Source: Oscillospiraceae bacterium (GTDB taxonomy: Bacteria > Bacillota > Clostridia > Oscillospirales > Oscillospiraceae). From it: a stretch of 35,309 nt of DNA. The translations under genes were made by a program, and so were the position numbers. The stretch's first letter is position 1. Each line of letters opens with the position of its first letter. Shown here one piece after another: positions 23,473 through 33,203 of the stretch. Under the pieces are notes generated by a model. The model was given only the letters and a program-made list of their open reading frames with translations, ran no database searches and was not told the origin of the DNA. Location: positions 1 to 35,309 of the forward strand of contig JAHAWY010000062.1 in assembly GCA_018385135.1 (NCBI GenBank), given 5' to 3'.

Positions 23473-24588
23473 TCAGATGCTCTTTCCTTTAGGAACGGTA
23501 ATTGGCAGAACGCGGCTGCCGCAGAGTGTTGTTCCGGCGGAGAAGCTGGTGTTTTTGTCGGAAATAACGCAGGAAAGGCAGGCATTTTCGCCAATAACGC
23601 TGTCTTGAAGGATAACACAGTCTTTAAGCTTCGCGTCCTTTTTAACGCGCACCCCGCGGAAAATGACGCAGTTTTCGATTTCGCCTTCGATATAGCAGCC
23701 GTCTGCTACGAGGGAGTTTTTGACGGAGGAGTTTTCACTGTAATATGTGGAAACTGAGGAGCGACCCTTGGTGTAAACAGGTCTGTCCTCGGGGAAAAGC
23801 TCGCTTCGCAGGCTGCTGGTGAGCATATCCATGCTGGCACCGTAATAATCGGAGATCGAGCAGATATGCGCGCAGTAGCCACTGTGCTGAAAAAGTTTTA
23901 TCCTGCCGCCGTTTTGCAGATAGTGCGCAAGCGCGTCGCGGTGGAAGTGGAACAGTCCGTTCTCGCGGCAGTAGCTAACAAGCTCAAGAAGCAGCGGCTT
24001 GCGGATTATATAAGCTTCGATTGACTGCAAAACAGCGGGATCCTTTGAGCCGAATTGCAGGTGTGAGGAAAAGCCGTCGTCATCTGGCAAAAAGCCTATA
24101 CAGTCTCTGCTGCTGTCGTACGCCTTTTTGCAGCAAATGGCGGTTATCTCAGCGCCGGAGTCTATATGCGCGTCAAAGGCGGACTCAAGATCGAGGTTTA
24201 CAGCTAAATCGCTGCGCATGAGCACTATGTTATTTTGCTTTACGCGCTTGAGATACGGCATGATCGCCGCCAGTGCGTCCATGCAGCCCTTATAGTCGCC
24301 ATACTGGCTGTTATAAAGTCCGTAAGGCGGAAGCAGGGAAAGCCCACCGCTGCCGCGGCTGAGATCCCAGTCCTTGCCGCCTTCAAGGTGGTCGAGAAGC
24401 GACTGATAGTTCGTCTGCATAACAACGCCTACGTCTCGAACGCCGGCGTTGGTCATCGCCGATAGCGCAAAGTCAATAAGGCGATAGCGCGAGCAAAAGG
24501 GCAAAGACGCACTGGTGCGCTTTAATACGAGGTCGTTCAAGGTGGGGTAGGAGTGGTATGCGTATACGATTCCGTGCAGATCTATCAT
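23473..24588 (-). CDS. glgD: Glucose-1-phosphate adenylyltransferase subunit GlgD
   Basis: A 371-residue homologue of GlgC with the nucleotidyltransferase fold (RYRLIDFALSAMTNAGVRDVGV) and a C-terminal left-handed beta-helix of hexapeptide-like repeats (NCVIFRGVRVKKDAKLKDCV region, 290-350). The N-terminal catalytic GGxGxRL loop of GlgC is replaced here by YAYHSYPTLNDLV, so it is probably a non-catalytic or regulatory subunit, as known for GlgD of Firmicutes, which forms a mixed enzyme with GlgC. ATG overlaps the glgC stop by one base (TAATG). Confidence 0.94.
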   Translation of the reverse strand: MIDLHGIVYAYHSYPTLNDLVLKRTSASLPFCSRYRLIDFALSAMTNAGVRDVGVVMQTNYQSLLDHLEGGKDWDLSRGSGGLSLLPPYGLYNSQYGDYKGCMDALAAIMPYLKRVKQNNIVLMRSDLAVNLDLESAFDAHIDSGAEITAICCKKAYDSSRDCIGFLPDDDGFSSHLQFGSKDPAVLQSIEAYIIRKPLLLELVSYCRENGLFHFHRDALAHYLQNGGRIKLFQHSGYCAHICSISDYYGASMDMLTSSLRSELFPEDRPVYTKGRSSVSTYYSENSSVKNSLVADGCYIEGEIENCVIFRGVRVKKDAKLKDCVILQDSVIGENACLSCVISDKNTSFSAGTTLCGSRVLPITVPKGKSI

Positions 24589-25784
24589 TACTTGCCCTCC
24601 TTTTCAGAATAAAGCATAGCTCCTGCTTCAACGGTCTGCCCCGCGCCGACGCAGACCTTTGGACCGCAGGTCGCGATGCCCCAGCCCTCCTTGCCGTTGG
24701 GCGCGGAGCCAACAACAGCACCGCTGCAGATGCGCGCGTTTTCGCCTATGATGGCGTATTCCACAACAGCGCCCATCTCAATGACGCAGCCCGGCATCAG
24801 AACACTGTGGGAAACACTTGCGCCCTCGGCAACGGTTACGCTGTTGCTCAGCACGGAGCTTTGCACGCAGCCGCGCACGTCGCAGCCCTCGGTGATGATG
24901 CTGTGGCGTATCTGCGCGTTTTCGCCGATATAGTGCGGGGGCTTGATGGGACTGCGGCTTTTTATGGGCCACGATTTGTCGTAAAGGTTTATTAGAGTGG
25001 GAGATAGCATATCCATATTCGCGTCCCAGAGGCTGTCTATCGTTCCAACGTCGCGCCAGTAGCCTGAAAAACGGTAAGGCCAGAGCCGCTCGCCGCCGGC
25101 AAGCATGGAGGGGATGATGTTTTTTCCGAAGTCCTTTTCCGAGGCAGGGTCATTTTCGTCGGCGATGAGATATTTGCGCAGGGTCTCCCATGTAAAGATA
25201 TAAATGCCCATTGAGGCAAGGTCGCTTTGCGGCTCCTTGGGCTTTTCGGAGAAATGGCAGATATAGCCGTTCTCGTCCGTGTCCATAATGCCGAAGCGTG
25301 AAGCTTCCGCTATGGGAACGCGGATAACGGCGATGGTGCAGTCAGCACCCTTGTCCTTGTGCTGCTGAAGCATATCGGAATAATCCATTTTGTAGATGTG
25401 GTCGCCGCTGAGAATAAGGACATACTCCGGCTCCCACATATCTATAAAGTCTATGTTCTGATAAATGGCGTTTGCCGTTCCGGAGAACCACTCACCCTTT
25501 GCCCCGGAGCTTTGGTAGGGGGGCAAAATATAAACGCCTCCGCGCTGCAGATCCAAATCCCATGGCTGACCCGCGCTGATATAGCTGTTGAGCTGGAGGG
25601 GCTGATACTGTGTGAGAACGCCGACTACATCAATGCCGGAATTGGCACAATTGGAGAGGGGAAAGTCGATAATGCGGTATTTTCCGCCGAAGGGCATAAT
25701 CGGTTTCGCGGACTTGTCCGTAAGAGCGTGAAGTCTTGAGCCCTGACCGCCGGCAAGCAGCATTGCAATACACTCTTTTTTCAT
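24588..25784 (-). CDS. glgC: Glucose-1-phosphate adenylyltransferase, catalytic subunit
   Basis: GlgC makes ADP-glucose from ATP and glucose-1-phosphate, releasing pyrophosphate; this commits carbon to glycogen. The 398-residue protein has the nucleotide loop [10 protein letters not shown] (9-18), [17 protein letters not shown], the [12 protein letters not shown] metal-binding block and FSEKP, then a C-terminal beta-helix. GGAGG precedes the ATG. The PPi product would be removed by soluble or membrane pyrophosphatases (hppA lies 5 kb away). Confidence 0.97.
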   Translation of the reverse strand: MKKECIAMLLAGGQGSRLHALTDKSAKPIMPFGGKYRIIDFPLSNCANSGIDVVGVLTQYQPLQLNSYISAGQPWDLDLQRGGVYILPPYQSSGAKGEWFSGTANAIYQNIDFIDMWEPEYVLILSGDHIYKMDYSDMLQQHKDKGADCTIAVIRVPIAEASRFGIMDTDENGYICHFSEKPKEPQSDLASMGIYIFTWETLRKYLIADENDPASEKDFGKNIIPSMLAGGERLWPYRFSGYWRDVGTIDSLWDANMDMLSPTLINLYDKSWPIKSRSPIKPPHYIGENAQIRHSIITEGCDVRGCVQSSVLSNSVTVAEGASVSHSVLMPGCVIEMGAVVEYAIIGENARICSGAVVGSAPNGKEGWGIATCGPKVCVGAGQTVEAGAMLYSEKEGK

Positions 25785-25802
25785 AAATCAGCCTCCAAAT
25801 AA

Positions 25803-27734
25803 TTATTTTGCCTTGGATTTTCTGCTTTTGCTTTCCGATGAGCCAGATTGTGGGGAAGTGGGACGTGTTCTCTTTAGAAATACTGCGGAAAGTGGGGGAA
25901 TATCAACAACAATTGAATGATTTTGATTGTGATGTGGAGTTTTGCTTGCGGTGAACGAAGTGCCGCCGACAAGCCTTCCGTGACCGCCGAAACGCTTTTC
26001 GTCTGTTGAAAAACAAACGCTGTAATGCCCTGCGGCGGTTACGCCGAGACGAAAAGCGTTCGCCTCTGCGCCGGAAAAGTTGCAGATGAAGGTTATTTCC
26101 TTGCCCGCTTTATCGCGTCGGGTAAAAGCGAGAACGTTTTTGTCGCGCTCATCGGCGCAGAGCCACGAAAAGCCCGCACTGTCAAAATCCTGCGCCCAGA
26201 GGGGCTTCGAGTTGAGATAAAAGGCGTTGACCTCGCGGAAAAACTCATGCAGAGAGGACTTGTCCTTAAATTCTAGCAGTTCCCACGGAAGGGAGGAAGC
26301 ATAGTCCCATTCTGTTTCCTGACCAATCTCCGCGCCCATAAACAACAGCTTTTTTCCGGGATGAGCGAGCATATATGCCCAAAAGGCGCGAACCGTAGAA
26401 AGCTTTTTCTCGCGCTCGCCGGGGATTTTGCCGATGAGCGAGCCTTTCATGTGAACCACCTCGTCATGGGAGAGCGGCAGCACGAAGTTTTCTGAAAAGG
26501 CGTACATAAGCGAGAAGGTGAGGTCATTATGGCTGCCCGCACGGAAAAGAGGGTCGGTTTTAAGGTAACGCAGGGTATCATTCATCCAGCCCATGTTCCA
26601 CTTGAGGTTAAAGCCCAAGCCTCCGTTATACGCCGGTGCGGTGACAAGAGGCCATGCGGTACTCTCCTCGGCAATCATCAGCACACTATCATCATATGAA
26701 AAGCAAGTCTCGTTTAGCTGTTTCAAAAACGCAACTGCATCAAGATTTTCATTGCCGCCGTATTGGTTGCGACGCCAGCTTCCGTCCTTTCGGTCATAGT
26801 CCAGATAAAGCATGGAGGCGACAGCGTCCACGCGCAGACCGTCGATATGGTATTTTTCCAGCCAAAAGAGCGCGGAGGATATAAGGAAGCTTCTTACCTC
26901 GCCCTTGGCGTAGTCGAAGATGCGCGTACCCCAGCTCGGATGCTCTGCCATGTGCGGGTCGGAGTCCTCATAAAGCCGTGTGCCGTCAAACTCCACCAGA
27001 CCATGAGGGTCTTTGGGAAAGTGCGCGGGTACCCAGTCCATAATAACGCCAAGCTCGGCACGATGGCAGGCGTCGATAAGGTACATCAGATCGTCCGGCG
27101 TGCCATAGCGCGAGGTGGCGGCAAAATAGCCCGTTACCTGGTAGCCCCATGAGCCATCATAGGGGTATTCAGTGAGCGGCATGAACTCAACATGGGTAAA
27201 GCCCATATCCTTTACATAGGGGATAAGCTCGTCCGCCATTTCGCGGTAGCTGTATGCCTCGCCGTTTTCCTTTGTTTTCCACGAGGCAAAGTGCAGCTCG
27301 TATATATTAAGAGGGCTGTCATATACAAGCCGCTTTTTGCGGGCTGACATCCAGCGCCTGTCCTGCCAGTTATAGTGACCAAAGTCATAAACGCGCGAGG
27401 CGCTTTCCGGGCGAAGCTCGGCATATTCAGCATAGGGATCGGCTTTCCAGAGCTTTTGCCCGTCTCTGGCACAGATGACGTATTTATAGGGATCAAGCGC
27501 TTTCACACCCTCAAGCTCCAGCTCCCATATTCCGCCGCTCAAATAGGACATACGCGCTGCCTTGTCGTTCCAGTTGTTGAAGCTTCCGGCAACATATACC
27601 TCAACGGCGTTCGGAGCCCAAACTCGAAAAATTGCACCGCTTTCGGTAAGGTGAGAACCGAGGTAATCCTGCGCGCGGGAGGCTTTGCCTGCCGTGAAGT
27701 CCTCAAGAAACTGCCTGCTGTTTTCCGTGAACAT
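25803..27734 (-). CDS. glgB: 1,4-alpha-glucan branching enzyme (GH13)
   Basis: GlgB introduces alpha-1,6 branches into glycogen. The 643-residue protein has an N-terminal CBM48-type domain (IFRVWAPNAVEVYVAGSFNNW), then the GH13 barrel with MPLTEYPYDGSWGYQVTGYFA, DWVPAHFPKD, the nucleophile Asp in GLRVDAVASML, the acid Glu in MIAEESTAWP and the third Asp in LPLSHDEVVH, then a C-terminal beta domain with a Ser/Lys-rich tail. ATG at 27734 is preferred over GTG three codons upstream because of the spacing to AAAGG. It is the first gene of glgBCDAP. A weak -35/-10 candidate (TTGGAA, 17 bases, TACTTT) is upstream. Confidence 0.96.
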   Translation of the reverse strand: MFTENSRQFLEDFTAGKASRAQDYLGSHLTESGAIFRVWAPNAVEVYVAGSFNNWNDKAARMSYLSGGIWELELEGVKALDPYKYVICARDGQKLWKADPYAEYAELRPESASRVYDFGHYNWQDRRWMSARKKRLVYDSPLNIYELHFASWKTKENGEAYSYREMADELIPYVKDMGFTHVEFMPLTEYPYDGSWGYQVTGYFAATSRYGTPDDLMYLIDACHRAELGVIMDWVPAHFPKDPHGLVEFDGTRLYEDSDPHMAEHPSWGTRIFDYAKGEVRSFLISSALFWLEKYHIDGLRVDAVASMLYLDYDRKDGSWRRNQYGGNENLDAVAFLKQLNETCFSYDDSVLMIAEESTAWPLVTAPAYNGGLGFNLKWNMGWMNDTLRYLKTDPLFRAGSHNDLTFSLMYAFSENFVLPLSHDEVVHMKGSLIGKIPGEREKKLSTVRAFWAYMLAHPGKKLLFMGAEIGQETEWDYASSLPWELLEFKDKSSLHEFFREVNAFYLNSKPLWAQDFDSAGFSWLCADERDKNVLAFTRRDKAGKEITFICNFSGAEANAFRLGVTAAGHYSVCFSTDEKRFGGHGRLVGGTSFTASKTPHHNQNHSIVVDIPPLSAVFLKRTRPTSPQSGSSESKSRKSKAK

Positions 27735-27811
27735 AGCTGTCACAACCTTTACAAAGTATTTGCCGGGCGGGTGAATTCCAAGAAAGCCGCATACTGTGAA
27801 AATATTACAAA

Positions 27812-27835
27812 AACAGCGGGAGACTACCCGCTGTT
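27812..27835 (-). terminator. Intrinsic terminator after pth
   Basis: A 9-bp stem (27812-27820 with 27827-27835), loop of six, followed by TTTTTGTAATATTTT on the minus strand. One arm includes the end of the pth stop codon. It separates pth from the glycogen operon. Confidence 0.85.
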
Positions 27836-28430
27836 AATTATATTTGTTCATAGCTTTATCAGCACCCTCGGAAATATACTCCGAGAGAGCTTCAACGGCG
27901 CGCTCAAGGGCGCTGTCAATAAGCTCGGCGTCCTTTTTGCAGAAGCTGCCGAGAACCCAATTGATGATGTCCTCCTCGCCGGAGTTTGCAGGAGGTGCGC
28001 CGACACCTATTTTTATTCTGGGAAAATTCTCCGTTCCCAGAGCTGAAATTATACTTTTAAGACCGTTATGCCCGCCGCTGGAGCCCTTTGTGCGGATACG
28101 CAGCTTGCCGACAGGCAGAGATATGTCATCGCAGACAACGATGACGCGCTCTGGCGCAATATTATAAAACGCGGCGGCAGGGGCAACCGCGTTGCCAGAG
28201 AGATTCATATAGGTTTGAGGCTTGATAAAGATGACTTTCTCGCCGCCGAAAACACCCGTGGCGGTGAGGGCGTTGAAGCGGAGACGGTTGATTTTGATTT
28301 TCTCGCGTGCTTCAATCCTGTCAGCGGTCATAAAGCCAACGTTGTGGCGGCTGTTATTATACTGTTTTCCGGGGTTGCCCAGAAAAACGATTGCCCACTG
28401 AGCGCCGCCGCTTTTGCTTTTGAAAAACAT
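27834..28430 (-). CDS. pth: Peptidyl-tRNA hydrolase
   Basis: Pth recycles peptidyl-tRNA dropped from ribosomes. The 198-residue protein has LGNPGKQYNNSRHNVGF with the catalytic His29 (His20 in E. coli), FIKPQTYMNLSGNAV, VCDDISLPVGKLRIR and GSSGGHNGLKSI, all invariant blocks. It has about nine extra residues at the N-terminus and a typical C-terminus. AAAGGA precedes the ATG. It is separated from prs by 139 bases holding a strong hairpin. Confidence 0.97.
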   Translation of the reverse strand: MFFKSKSGGAQWAIVFLGNPGKQYNNSRHNVGFMTADRIEAREKIKINRLRFNALTATGVFGGEKVIFIKPQTYMNLSGNAVAPAAAFYNIAPERVIVVCDDISLPVGKLRIRTKGSSGGHNGLKSIISALGTENFPRIKIGVGAPPANSGEEDIINWVLGSFCKKDAELIDSALERAVEALSEYISEGADKAMNKYN

Positions 28431-28472
28431 ATCGTGAGTAGTCCTTTCGCCGCAATCCGAAATTGTCAGCGG

Positions 28473-28516
28473 AAAAACGGCTCCGCCGGTACGGTGCTTT
28501 ATGCACGCACCGGCGG
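28473..28516 (-). terminator. Hairpin and T run between prs and pth
   Basis: An 8-bp perfect GC stem (28483-28490 with 28509-28516), with further pairing possible inside the 18-base loop. On the minus strand it is followed by AGCCG and then five T (28473-28477). The T run begins 5 bases after the stem, so termination may be partial, acting as an attenuator between prs and pth. Confidence 0.5.
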
Positions 28517-28569
28517 ATACTTAGTTTAACATAGGTTCTTTTAGTTTGAGGTCGAAAAGTATGCGACCT

Positions 28570-29529
28570 TTATTCAAACAGAGAGGAAATGGAGACTTCC
28601 TCGTAGACACGACCGATTGCCTCTGCAAACAGTGAGTCTACGGTTAGGTATTTGATCTTGTCACAGGCTTTGTCAGAGGGGTAGGGGATGGTGTCAAGGA
28701 AGAGAAGCTCCTTGATGCAGCTATCATTTATGCGGTCGATAGCAGGACCGGAGAGAACTCCGTGGGTAGCGCAGGCGTAGATTTCCTTCGCACCGCCCAG
28801 TTCGGTGAGTGCCTTGGCGGCGCCGCAGAGACTGCCGGCGGTATCGACCATATCGTCGAGGAGGATGCAGGTTTTGCCTTCAACATTGCCGATTATGTTC
28901 ATGACCTCGGAGCTGTTAGCCTTTTCACGGCGCTTGTCAACGATGGCGAGGTTAAGACCGAGCTTATGAGAGAATTTTCTTGCTCTGGCAACACTGCCAA
29001 CGTCGGGAGAGACAACAATTGCCTCCTCGCAGCCAAAGCCGAATTTCTCGTTGTAGTAGTTTGCAAAAATCGGACCGCCCATGAGGTTATCAACAGGAAT
29101 GTCAAAGAAGCCCTGTATCTGGGAGGCATGAAGATCCATTGTGAGAACTCTGTCCGCACCGGCTTCGGCGATTAGGTTTGCAACCAATTTCGCGGAGATG
29201 GGATCGCGGCTCTTTGCCTTTCTGTCCTGACGACCATAGCCGAAATAGGGCATAACAGCGGTGATACGACCTGCGGAGGCGCGGCGCATTGCATCGATCA
29301 TGATGAGCATTTCCATGAGGTTGTTGTTAACGGGGCTGCATGTGGACTGGATGATGAATACGTCCGCTCCACGAACGGGCTCGTTGATGGATATGGAAAT
29401 CTCACCGTCGGAAAATGCTGTTGCTACGGACTTTCCCAGCTCTATATTCAGCTTGTCGCAAATTCCCTGAGCGAGCTTGGGATTGGAGTTTCCGGCGAAT
29501 ACCTTAATCTCCTTGCCATGTGATATCAA
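28570..29529 (-). CDS. prs: Ribose-phosphate pyrophosphokinase (PRPP synthase)
   Basis: Prs converts ribose-5-phosphate and ATP to PRPP for nucleotide, His, Trp and NAD synthesis. The 319-residue protein (TTG start) has FAGNSNPKLAQ, DVFIIQSTCSPVNNNLMELL-type region, YFGYGRQDRK, MDLHASQIQGFFDIPVDNL and the PRPP loop LLDDMVDTAGS. TTG at 29529 is chosen because AGAGGA lies 8 bases upstream and it yields the typical N-terminus; an ATG 14 codons upstream lacks an SD. A class I Prs. Confidence 0.95.
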   Translation of the reverse strand: MISHGKEIKVFAGNSNPKLAQGICDKLNIELGKSVATAFSDGEISISINEPVRGADVFIIQSTCSPVNNNLMEMLIMIDAMRRASAGRITAVMPYFGYGRQDRKAKSRDPISAKLVANLIAEAGADRVLTMDLHASQIQGFFDIPVDNLMGGPIFANYYNEKFGFGCEEAIVVSPDVGSVARARKFSHKLGLNLAIVDKRREKANSSEVMNIIGNVEGKTCILLDDMVDTAGSLCGAAKALTELGGAKEIYACATHGVLSGPAIDRINDSCIKELLFLDTIPYPSDKACDKIKYLTVDSLFAEAIGRVYEEVSISSLFE

Positions 29530-29594
29530 TTTAATCGTCCTCTCTCTGTTGTATATTTTACTTGGACGCATAGTGCGCCCGCTTTTTCAGTCTC

Positions 29595-29603
29595 ATTATA
29601 GCA
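29595..29603 (-). promoter_or_regulatory. Extended -10 promoter of prs
   Basis: On the minus strand TGC followed by TATAAT (29595-29600) forms an extended -10 element. The -35 region (TTTTAT) is weak. Leader of about 60 bases to the TTG start. Confidence 0.65.
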
Positions 29604-29701
29604 AAGTCCGTCGGCAAATAAAAGTCCTATGCGCGAATTTTTGACGGAATAATGGCTGTTTTTATATTTATATTTTGGGCTTATTGTTTTAGCTAAAAAT
29701 G

Positions 29702-29730
29702 TTTACAAGTGAAGGATTTTTGTATATACT
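29702..29730 (+). promoter_or_regulatory. Sigma-A type promoter of prfB
   Basis: TTTACA (29702-29707), 17 bases, TATACT (29725-29730). Leader about 22 bases, with AAAGGGG before the ATG. Confidence 0.75.
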
Positions 29731-29758
29731 GTTAAAGATTTGAAAAAGGGGAATAACT

Positions 29759-30865
29759 ATGCTTGAATTTGAGGAATATAAAGTCAAACTTAACAATTTG
29801 AAGCCCTCGCTTGTAAGGCTGGGCGAGGCGTTGAAGCTGGATGACGCAAAGCGTGAGCTTGAGGAAAAACAGAAGGAGACCGAAAAGCCCGGCTTTTGGG
29901 ACGATTTGGATAACTCACAAAAGGTTCTAAAGCGCACAAAGCAGCTTAACGCAAAGCTGGAGGGCTATAAAAAGCTGGAGGACAGCTTTGATGACCTTTT
30001 CACCATCTGCGAAATGGCGATTGAGGAAAACGACGACTCCATGCTTGACGAGCTGGTGACAGGCTTTGCAAAGCTCAGCGCCATGATTGAGGAAATGACG
30101 CTTTCAACGCTCCTTTCCGGCGAATACGACTCAAACGGCGCGATACTTACCATCCACGCGGGTGCAGGCGGAACAGAGGCGCAGGATTGGGCGCAGATGC
30201 TCTACCGTATGTATACCCGCTGGGCAGAACGCCACGACTTCAAGTGCCAGACTCTGGACTATGAGGACGGCGACGAGGCGGGAATCAAATCAGCGACCAT
30301 CTCCATTGAGGGAGAAAATGCATATGGCTTTCTCAAGAGTGAAAACGGCGTTCACCGTCTGGTGCGCGTTTCTCCCTTTGACGCTGCCGGCAGACGGCAT
30401 ACGAGCTTTGCGGCGGTTGAGGTAATGCCGGACATACCCGACGATGGTCAGGTTGAGATTCGTCCCGAGGATATCGAAATGCAGGCGTGCCGCTCCTCCG
30501 GCGCGGGCGGTCAGCATATCAATAAAACCTCCTCTGCCGTTCGTATAACTCACTTGCCCACAGGCATCGTTACTTTCTGCCAGACCGAACGCAGCCAGTT
30601 CCAGAACCGCGACAACGCCATGAAAATGCTTCGCGCGCGTCTAATGGAGCTGAAGGCTCAGCAGCACGCTGAGAAGATTTCTGATATCAAGGGCGTTCAG
30701 ATGAAAATTGAGTGGGGAAGTCAGATCCGCTCTTATGTATTCATGCCCTACACACTGGCTAAGGATACGCGTACCGGCTTTGAAAACGGAAATATAAATG
30801 CTGTTATGGACGGCGATATTGACGGCTTTATCAATGCTTTCCTTACGATGAACGCCGGTAAATGA
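29759..30865 (+). CDS. prfB: Peptide chain release factor 2
   Basis: RF2 ends translation at UGA and UAA. The 368-residue protein is full length in a single frame. The tripeptide anticodon SPF is at 205-207 and the GGQ catalytic motif at 250-252 (SSGAGGQHINKT). The ACRSSGAGG, THLPTGIV and QNRDNAMKML blocks follow. Unlike most prfB genes there is no in-frame UGA or CUUUGA slip site near codon 25; the frame reads RLGEALKLDDAK through this point. AGGGG lies 8 bases before the ATG. It diverges from prs and converges on hppA. Confidence 0.96.
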   Translation: MLEFEEYKVKLNNLKPSLVRLGEALKLDDAKRELEEKQKETEKPGFWDDLDNSQKVLKRTKQLNAKLEGYKKLEDSFDDLFTICEMAIEENDDSMLDELVTGFAKLSAMIEEMTLSTLLSGEYDSNGAILTIHAGAGGTEAQDWAQMLYRMYTRWAERHDFKCQTLDYEDGDEAGIKSATISIEGENAYGFLKSENGVHRLVRVSPFDAAGRRHTSFAAVEVMPDIPDDGQVEIRPEDIEMQACRSSGAGGQHINKTSSAVRITHLPTGIVTFCQTERSQFQNRDNAMKMLRARLMELKAQQHAEKISDIKGVQMKIEWGSQIRSYVFMPYTLAKDTRTGFENGNINAVMDGDIDGFINAFLTMNAGK

Positions 30866-30946
30866 TTTTTTGTAAAAGCGTCTTGATTTGTAAAACCAAA
30901 TAAAGAGCTCGAGCAGCCGGTCTTTTGATGAGAAGAATAAAAAAAT

Positions 30947-30976
30947 GGCGTCTCTTTCCTGCAAGAAAGAGACGCC
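30947..30976. terminator. Bidirectional terminator between prfB and hppA
   Basis: A 12-bp perfect stem, GGCGTCTCTTTC (30947-30958) with GAAAGAGACGCC (30965-30976), loop of six. Runs of T follow on both strands (GTTTTTT plus; ATTTTTTT minus). The 148 bases between the genes hold nothing else that I recognise. Confidence 0.92.
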
Positions 30977-31013
30977 GTTTTTTATTACAGGCTTTATAAA
31001 AAGTCTGTGTTTC

Positions 31014-33140
31014 TTAGAAGATGGAGTATGCGCTGACCAGACCGCAGAATACGATGGAAACGGTGGAGACCAGCTTGATGAGGATGTTGAGGGAAGGACC
31101 GGAGGTGTCCTTAAAAGGATCGCCGACGGTGTCGCCGATAACGGCTGCCTTGTGGCAATCGCTGCCCTTGCCTCCGTGCTTGCCGCTCTCGATATACTTC
31201 TTGGCGTTATCCCAAGCACCGCCGGAGTTGGACATGAACACTGCCATTGCAAAGCCTGCAACGGTTGTGCCTGCAAGAAGTCCGACAACGCCTTCAACAC
31301 CGAGAATAAGACCGGATACGATAGGAACAATAACAGCGAGAAGTGACGGTGCAATCATTTCGTGGAGAGCGCCGCGTGTGCAAAGGTCAACGCAGGACTC
31401 ATAGTCGGGGTCTGTTTCACCGGTCATAATGCCCTTTAACTCGCGGAACTGACGGCGAACCTCGACAACGATGCTTTCAGCAGCACGCTGAACAGCAGAC
31501 ATTGTGAAAGCGGAAAACAGGAAAACGAGCATTGCGCCGATGAAAAGACCAGTGAGAACTGCGGGGTTGGTAACTGAAAGGTCAAGCGTGTAGGGGTTCG
31601 GACCGGCAGCGATCTTAGCCTTGGCGATGTCGATGTAGGAAACGAGCAGAGCCAGAGCGGTAAGAGCGGCAGAGCCGATTGCAAAGCCCTTGCCGGTTGC
31701 AGCGGTGGTGTTGCCGAGAGAGTCAAGAGCATCGGTGCGCTCGCGGACCTCCTCGCCAAGACCGGACATCTCGGCGATGCCGCCGGCGTTATCGGCAACA
31801 GGACCGTAAGCGTCGGTTGCGAGAGTGATGCCGAGTGTGGAGAGCATACCGACAGCGGCGATGCCTATGCCGTAAAGACCCTTGCTGAAGAAATCAGCGT
31901 ATTCGGCAGAGCCTGTAGACAGAGTGCCGCCGGCAGAGAGGAAGCTGACGATAACAGCGATGCCGACGATGAGAATGGGAGCAGCGGTGGAGCGCATACC
32001 AAGGCTGATACCGCCGATGATTACGGTTGCCGCGCCGGTCTCGGAAGAATCGGAAAGCTCCTGTGTGGGCTTATAGGTGTCGGAGGTGAAATACTCGGTG
32101 AAGTAGCCGATAAGGCAGCCTGCGATAAGACCGCTGAAGATGGAGACAAGGATGCCCCACCAACGAACGCCCTCAACATCCTTCATCACATAGTAGGTGA
32201 TGGGGATCGCACAGATAGCTGCAAGAGCGGCAGCAAAGTATGTACCTCTGCGCAGAGTGCCGAGAAGCTGCTTCTGGTTTGCTTCTTCTTTGGTGCGGAT
32301 AAGGAAGCTGCCGATGATAGAGCAGATGATGCCGACAACAGCGAGAGCGAGGGGGAGGAACATACCGTTCCAGCCGTAGCCTGCGGAAGCGCCGATGGCA
32401 AAGGTGGCGAGGATGGAGCCGACATAGCTTTCGTAAAGGTCTGCGCCCATACCTGCAACGTCGCCTACGTTGTCGCCGACGTTATCTGCGATGGTTGCGG
32501 GATTTCTCGGGTCATCCTCAGGGATGCCCGCTTCGACCTTGCCGACGAGGTCAGCGCCGACATCGGCAGCCTTGGTGAAGATGCCGCCGCCAACTCGGGC
32601 GAACAGAGCTGCTGCGGAAGCGCCCATGCCGAACATAACCATTGTGGTGGCTATGGTGTCGGCATCGCAGTGAAAGCCGTACTTGAGAATCAAAAACCAA
32701 ACAGTGATGTCAAAAAGACCAAGACCGACAACGGTGAAGCCCATGACAGAGCCGGAGGAGAAAGCAACCTTCAGTCCGGTGTTGAGGCTTTCGCTTGCTG
32801 CCTGAGCGGTACGCGCGTTAGCGGAGGTTGCTATCTTCATGCCGACAAAGCCTGCCAGGCAGGAATAAACACCGCCGGTGATAAAGGCAAACGGAACAAA
32901 TACGGAAACCATTCCGAGCCATGCCAGAACAGCGAGGATAATTACCATTGCCAAGAAGAACAAAGCAACGGATTTGTATTGACGCTTAAGATAAGCGTTT
33001 GCGCCGCTGCGGATTGCCGCGGCGATTTTCTGCATGGTCTCGTTGCCCTCCGAAAACTTCAAGACCTTGCGGCTCTGAACCAGGGCAAACAGCAGTGCGA
33101 GCAAAGCGCCTACCAGACCTATCCAGAAATAATCTTGCAT
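31014..33140 (-). CDS. hppA: Membrane-bound, K+-dependent ion-translocating pyrophosphatase
   Basis: A 708-residue polytopic protein that couples PPi hydrolysis to ion export. The substrate block [21 protein letters not shown] is followed by [22 protein letters not shown]. The [10 protein letters not shown] segment has Ala at the position that is Lys in K+-independent enzymes, so it should need K+. The Glu in [10 protein letters not shown] matches the residue found in Na+-pumping members; Na+ transport is inferred. The late [26 protein letters not shown] and [18 protein letters not shown] blocks complete the active site. ATG at 33140 has GAGGAG 8 bases upstream; a GTG three codons earlier is possible. 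Confidence 0.95.
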   Translation of the reverse strand: MQDYFWIGLVGALLALLFALVQSRKVLKFSEGNETMQKIAAAIRSGANAYLKRQYKSVALFFLAMVIILAVLAWLGMVSVFVPFAFITGGVYSCLAGFVGMKIATSANARTAQAASESLNTGLKVAFSSGSVMGFTVVGLGLFDITVWFLILKYGFHCDADTIATTMVMFGMGASAAALFARVGGGIFTKAADVGADLVGKVEAGIPEDDPRNPATIADNVGDNVGDVAGMGADLYESYVGSILATFAIGASAGYGWNGMFLPLALAVVGIICSIIGSFLIRTKEEANQKQLLGTLRRGTYFAAALAAICAIPITYYVMKDVEGVRWWGILVSIFSGLIAGCLIGYFTEYFTSDTYKPTQELSDSSETGAATVIIGGISLGMRSTAAPILIVGIAVIVSFLSAGGTLSTGSAEYADFFSKGLYGIGIAAVGMLSTLGITLATDAYGPVADNAGGIAEMSGLGEEVRERTDALDSLGNTTAATGKGFAIGSAALTALALLVSYIDIAKAKIAAGPNPYTLDLSVTNPAVLTGLFIGAMLVFLFSAFTMSAVQRAAESIVVEVRRQFRELKGIMTGETDPDYESCVDLCTRGALHEMIAPSLLAVIVPIVSGLILGVEGVVGLLAGTTVAGFAMAVFMSNSGGAWDNAKKYIESGKHGGKGSDCHKAAVIGDTVGDPFKDTSGPSLNILIKLVSTVSIVFCGLVSAYSIF

Positions 33141-33203
33141 TCTTTTCACTCCTCAAATAATTTTGCAAAGTCGCGTTCGTGCAATATGCCGGCACGCACG
33201 CTT

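Noticed and set aside
27735..27811. Sigma-E type promoter before glgB
   Set aside because: Looked for the sigma-E -35/-10 pattern because sigE is nearby; ATATT is present but no CATACA-like -10 at proper distance.
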